This document shows, in pieces, positions 24,501 through 25,140 of a DNA stretch of 25,140 nt. Each line of letters opens with the position of its first letter. Within the stretch, counting starts at the first letter, position 1. The position numbers were made by a program, and so were the translations under genes. The notes under the pieces were generated by a model, which worked only from the letters and a program-made list of their open reading frames with translations, was not told the origin of the DNA and ran no database searches. Source of the stretch: Candidatus Stramentimicrobium fermentans (GTDB taxonomy: Bacteria; Atribacterota; Phoenicimicrobiia; Phoenicimicrobiales; Stramentimicrobiaceae); assembly GCA_012520575.1 (NCBI GenBank), contig JAAYOB010000038.1, forward strand, positions 1 to 25,140. The letters run 5' to 3'.

Positions 24501-24539
24501 TTAAATATCTACTAAAGTAGGGTGGTACCACGGGTTAAT

Positions 24540-24581
24540 CTCGTCCCTTGTAATTTAATTTTACAGGTGACGGGGTTTTTT
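24540..24581 (+). terminator. T-box regulated terminator
   Basis: CTCGTC and CTTGTAA on the left pair with TTACAGG and GACGGGG on the right (G-U pairs allowed), followed by six T. The left arm also contains the CGTCCCT that pairs with the T-box sequence in the antiterminator form. Confidence 0.85.
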
Positions 24582-24616
24582 ATTTTAAGGGAACGATAGG
24601 GGTGTGAGACATTAAA

Positions 24617-25140
24617 ATGAAAGAGAGTTACAATTTTAAAATAATTGAGCCGAAATGGCAAAAATATTGGTATGGTGAGAGGTTGTTTGAGAGTAATGCA
24701 AAACCAGACCGTAAAAAATATTATGTTCTGGAAATGTTTCCCTACCCTTCCGGTGAGCCGCACATGGGGCATGTAAAAAATTATGTTATCGGAGATGTTG
24801 TAGCTCGATATAAGCACCATAGGGGATTCAATATATTGCACCCTATGGGCTGGGATTCATTTGGCCTGCCGGCTGAAAATGCCGCAATTCAAAATAAGAT
24901 ACATCCTGCCATCTGGACTAAAGATAATATAAAAAAAATGAAAGACACCTTGCTTTCTATGGGTATAAGTTATGATTGGAGACGGGAAATTTCTGCCTGC
25001 AGCCCCGAATACTATAAATGGACACAGTGGATGTTTTTACAACTTTATAAGCATGGGCTTGCTTATAAGAAAAAAGCAGTAGTGAATTGGTGTCCTTCCT
25101 GTGCCACTGTATTAGCCAATGAGCAGGTTGTTAATGGTAA
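24617..25140 (+). CDS. leuS: Leucyl-tRNA synthetase, 5' part
   Basis: The first 174 codons are present; the gene runs off the window. LeuRS attaches leucine to tRNA-Leu. The N-terminus [10 protein letters not shown], the class I signature PHMGH in [18 protein letters not shown] (residues ~38-55) and [15 protein letters not shown] are typical of bacterial Leu[16 protein letters not shown] near the end is the start of the zinc/CP1 region. The ATG follows GGGGTGTGAG at moderate spacing. Expression is governed by the T-box leader directly upstream, so the enzyme rises when tRNA-Leu is uncharged. Confidence 0.97.
   Translation, partial: MKESYNFKIIEPKWQKYWYGERLFESNAKPDRKKYYVLEMFPYPSGEPHMGHVKNYVIGDVVARYKHHRGFNILHPMGWDSFGLPAENAAIQNKIHPAIWTKDNIKKMKDTLLSMGISYDWRREISACSPEYYKWTQWMFLQLYKHGLAYKKKAVVNWCPSCATVLANEQVVNG

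Larger units (their letters stand above)
24265..24581 (+). promoter_or_regulatory. T-box riboswitch (Leu specifier) of leuS, interrupted by a tRNA gene
   Basis: Stem I: base helix ATTTCAGG (24265-24272) with CCTGTAAAT (24345-24353); next helix CCCAT (24289-24293) with ATGGG (24325-24329); AG bulge TAGAGAGA (24294-24301); apical helix ATCAGT (24302-24307) with ACTGAT (24319-24324). The specifier codon CTC (Leu) is at 24341-24343, just before A-CC as usual. Stem III is AACAC (24389-24393) with GTGTT (24400-24404). The T-box AGGGTGGTACCACGGG is at 24519-24534, with the bulge TGGT (24523-24526) complementary to a tRNA ACCA end, and the terminator follows. Uncharged tRNA-Leu should bind Stem I and the bulge and allow leuS transcription. 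Between Stem III and the T-box sits a whole tRNA-Ala gene (24425-24500), in the linker that is normally unstructured. Confidence 0.87.

Noticed and set aside
1-25140. CRISPR arrays, insertion sequences, phage genes or integrases
   Set aside because: I saw no regularly spaced direct repeats and no transposase, integrase or phage proteins in any frame.

Overview
This is an AT-rich bacterial chromosome window with short intergenic gaps and clear Shine-Dalgarno (SD) sites, mostly on the + strand. The organism is anaerobe-like: hypA is next to an Mrp-type ATPase of the HypB_AT kind known from Thermococcales, there is a selenocysteine-containing peroxiredoxin, and leuS is controlled by a T-box. These traits would fit a deep-branching anaerobe such as Atribacterota or a clostridial relative. 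That placement is inference; the window has no rRNA or other phylogenetic marker I can score.

Layout. 1-2.2 kb: the 3' end of an O6-alkylguanine-DNA alkyltransferase, a secreted 3D-domain protein and an exported metallo-beta-lactamase-fold hydrolase. 2.3-5.4 kb (minus strand): a protein-L-isoaspartate methyltransferase, an asparaginase and a peroxiredoxin whose catalytic residue is encoded by TGA (selenocysteine). Between the last two lie the remains of a FecE-type ABC ATPase on the + strand. 5.9-12.2 kb: secreted C69 dipeptidase, small lipoprotein, HflX, an aromatic-acid-exporter-like membrane protein and an EamA transporter, then the wreck of a CopB-type copper ATPase. 12.6-14.6 kb: hypA, a HypB_AT-like ATPase and an AlkD-like protein. 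14.6-17.0 kb: an OmpA C-terminal remnant, a 57-aa membrane protein, a DUF4384/PEGA protein and a universal-stress-protein remnant. 17.3-23.9 kb: secreted M20 amidohydrolase, MobB fused to an Fe-S domain, thioredoxin reductase, a TIM-barrel isomerase/endonuclease that seems to start at ATT, and an EF-G-like GTPase. 24.0-25.1 kb: a 29-aa membrane microprotein with its own promoter and hairpin, then the leuS leader and the start of leuS.

The most unusual region is the leuS leader. One strong promoter precedes a canonical T-box Stem I with a CTC (Leu) specifier and a Stem III hairpin. Next comes a complete tRNA-Ala(GGC) gene with encoded CCA, and only then the T-box antiterminator, terminator and leuS. 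A tRNA gene therefore sits inside a riboswitch that senses a different tRNA.

Second in interest is the selenoperoxiredoxin: Sec46 replaces the peroxidatic Cys, a 6-bp hairpin follows the UGA at bacterial SECIS distance, and the canonical resolving Cys is absent. Four frameshifted gene remnants in 25 kb (ABC ATPase, CopB, OmpA, UspA) point to ongoing loss of transport and envelope functions.
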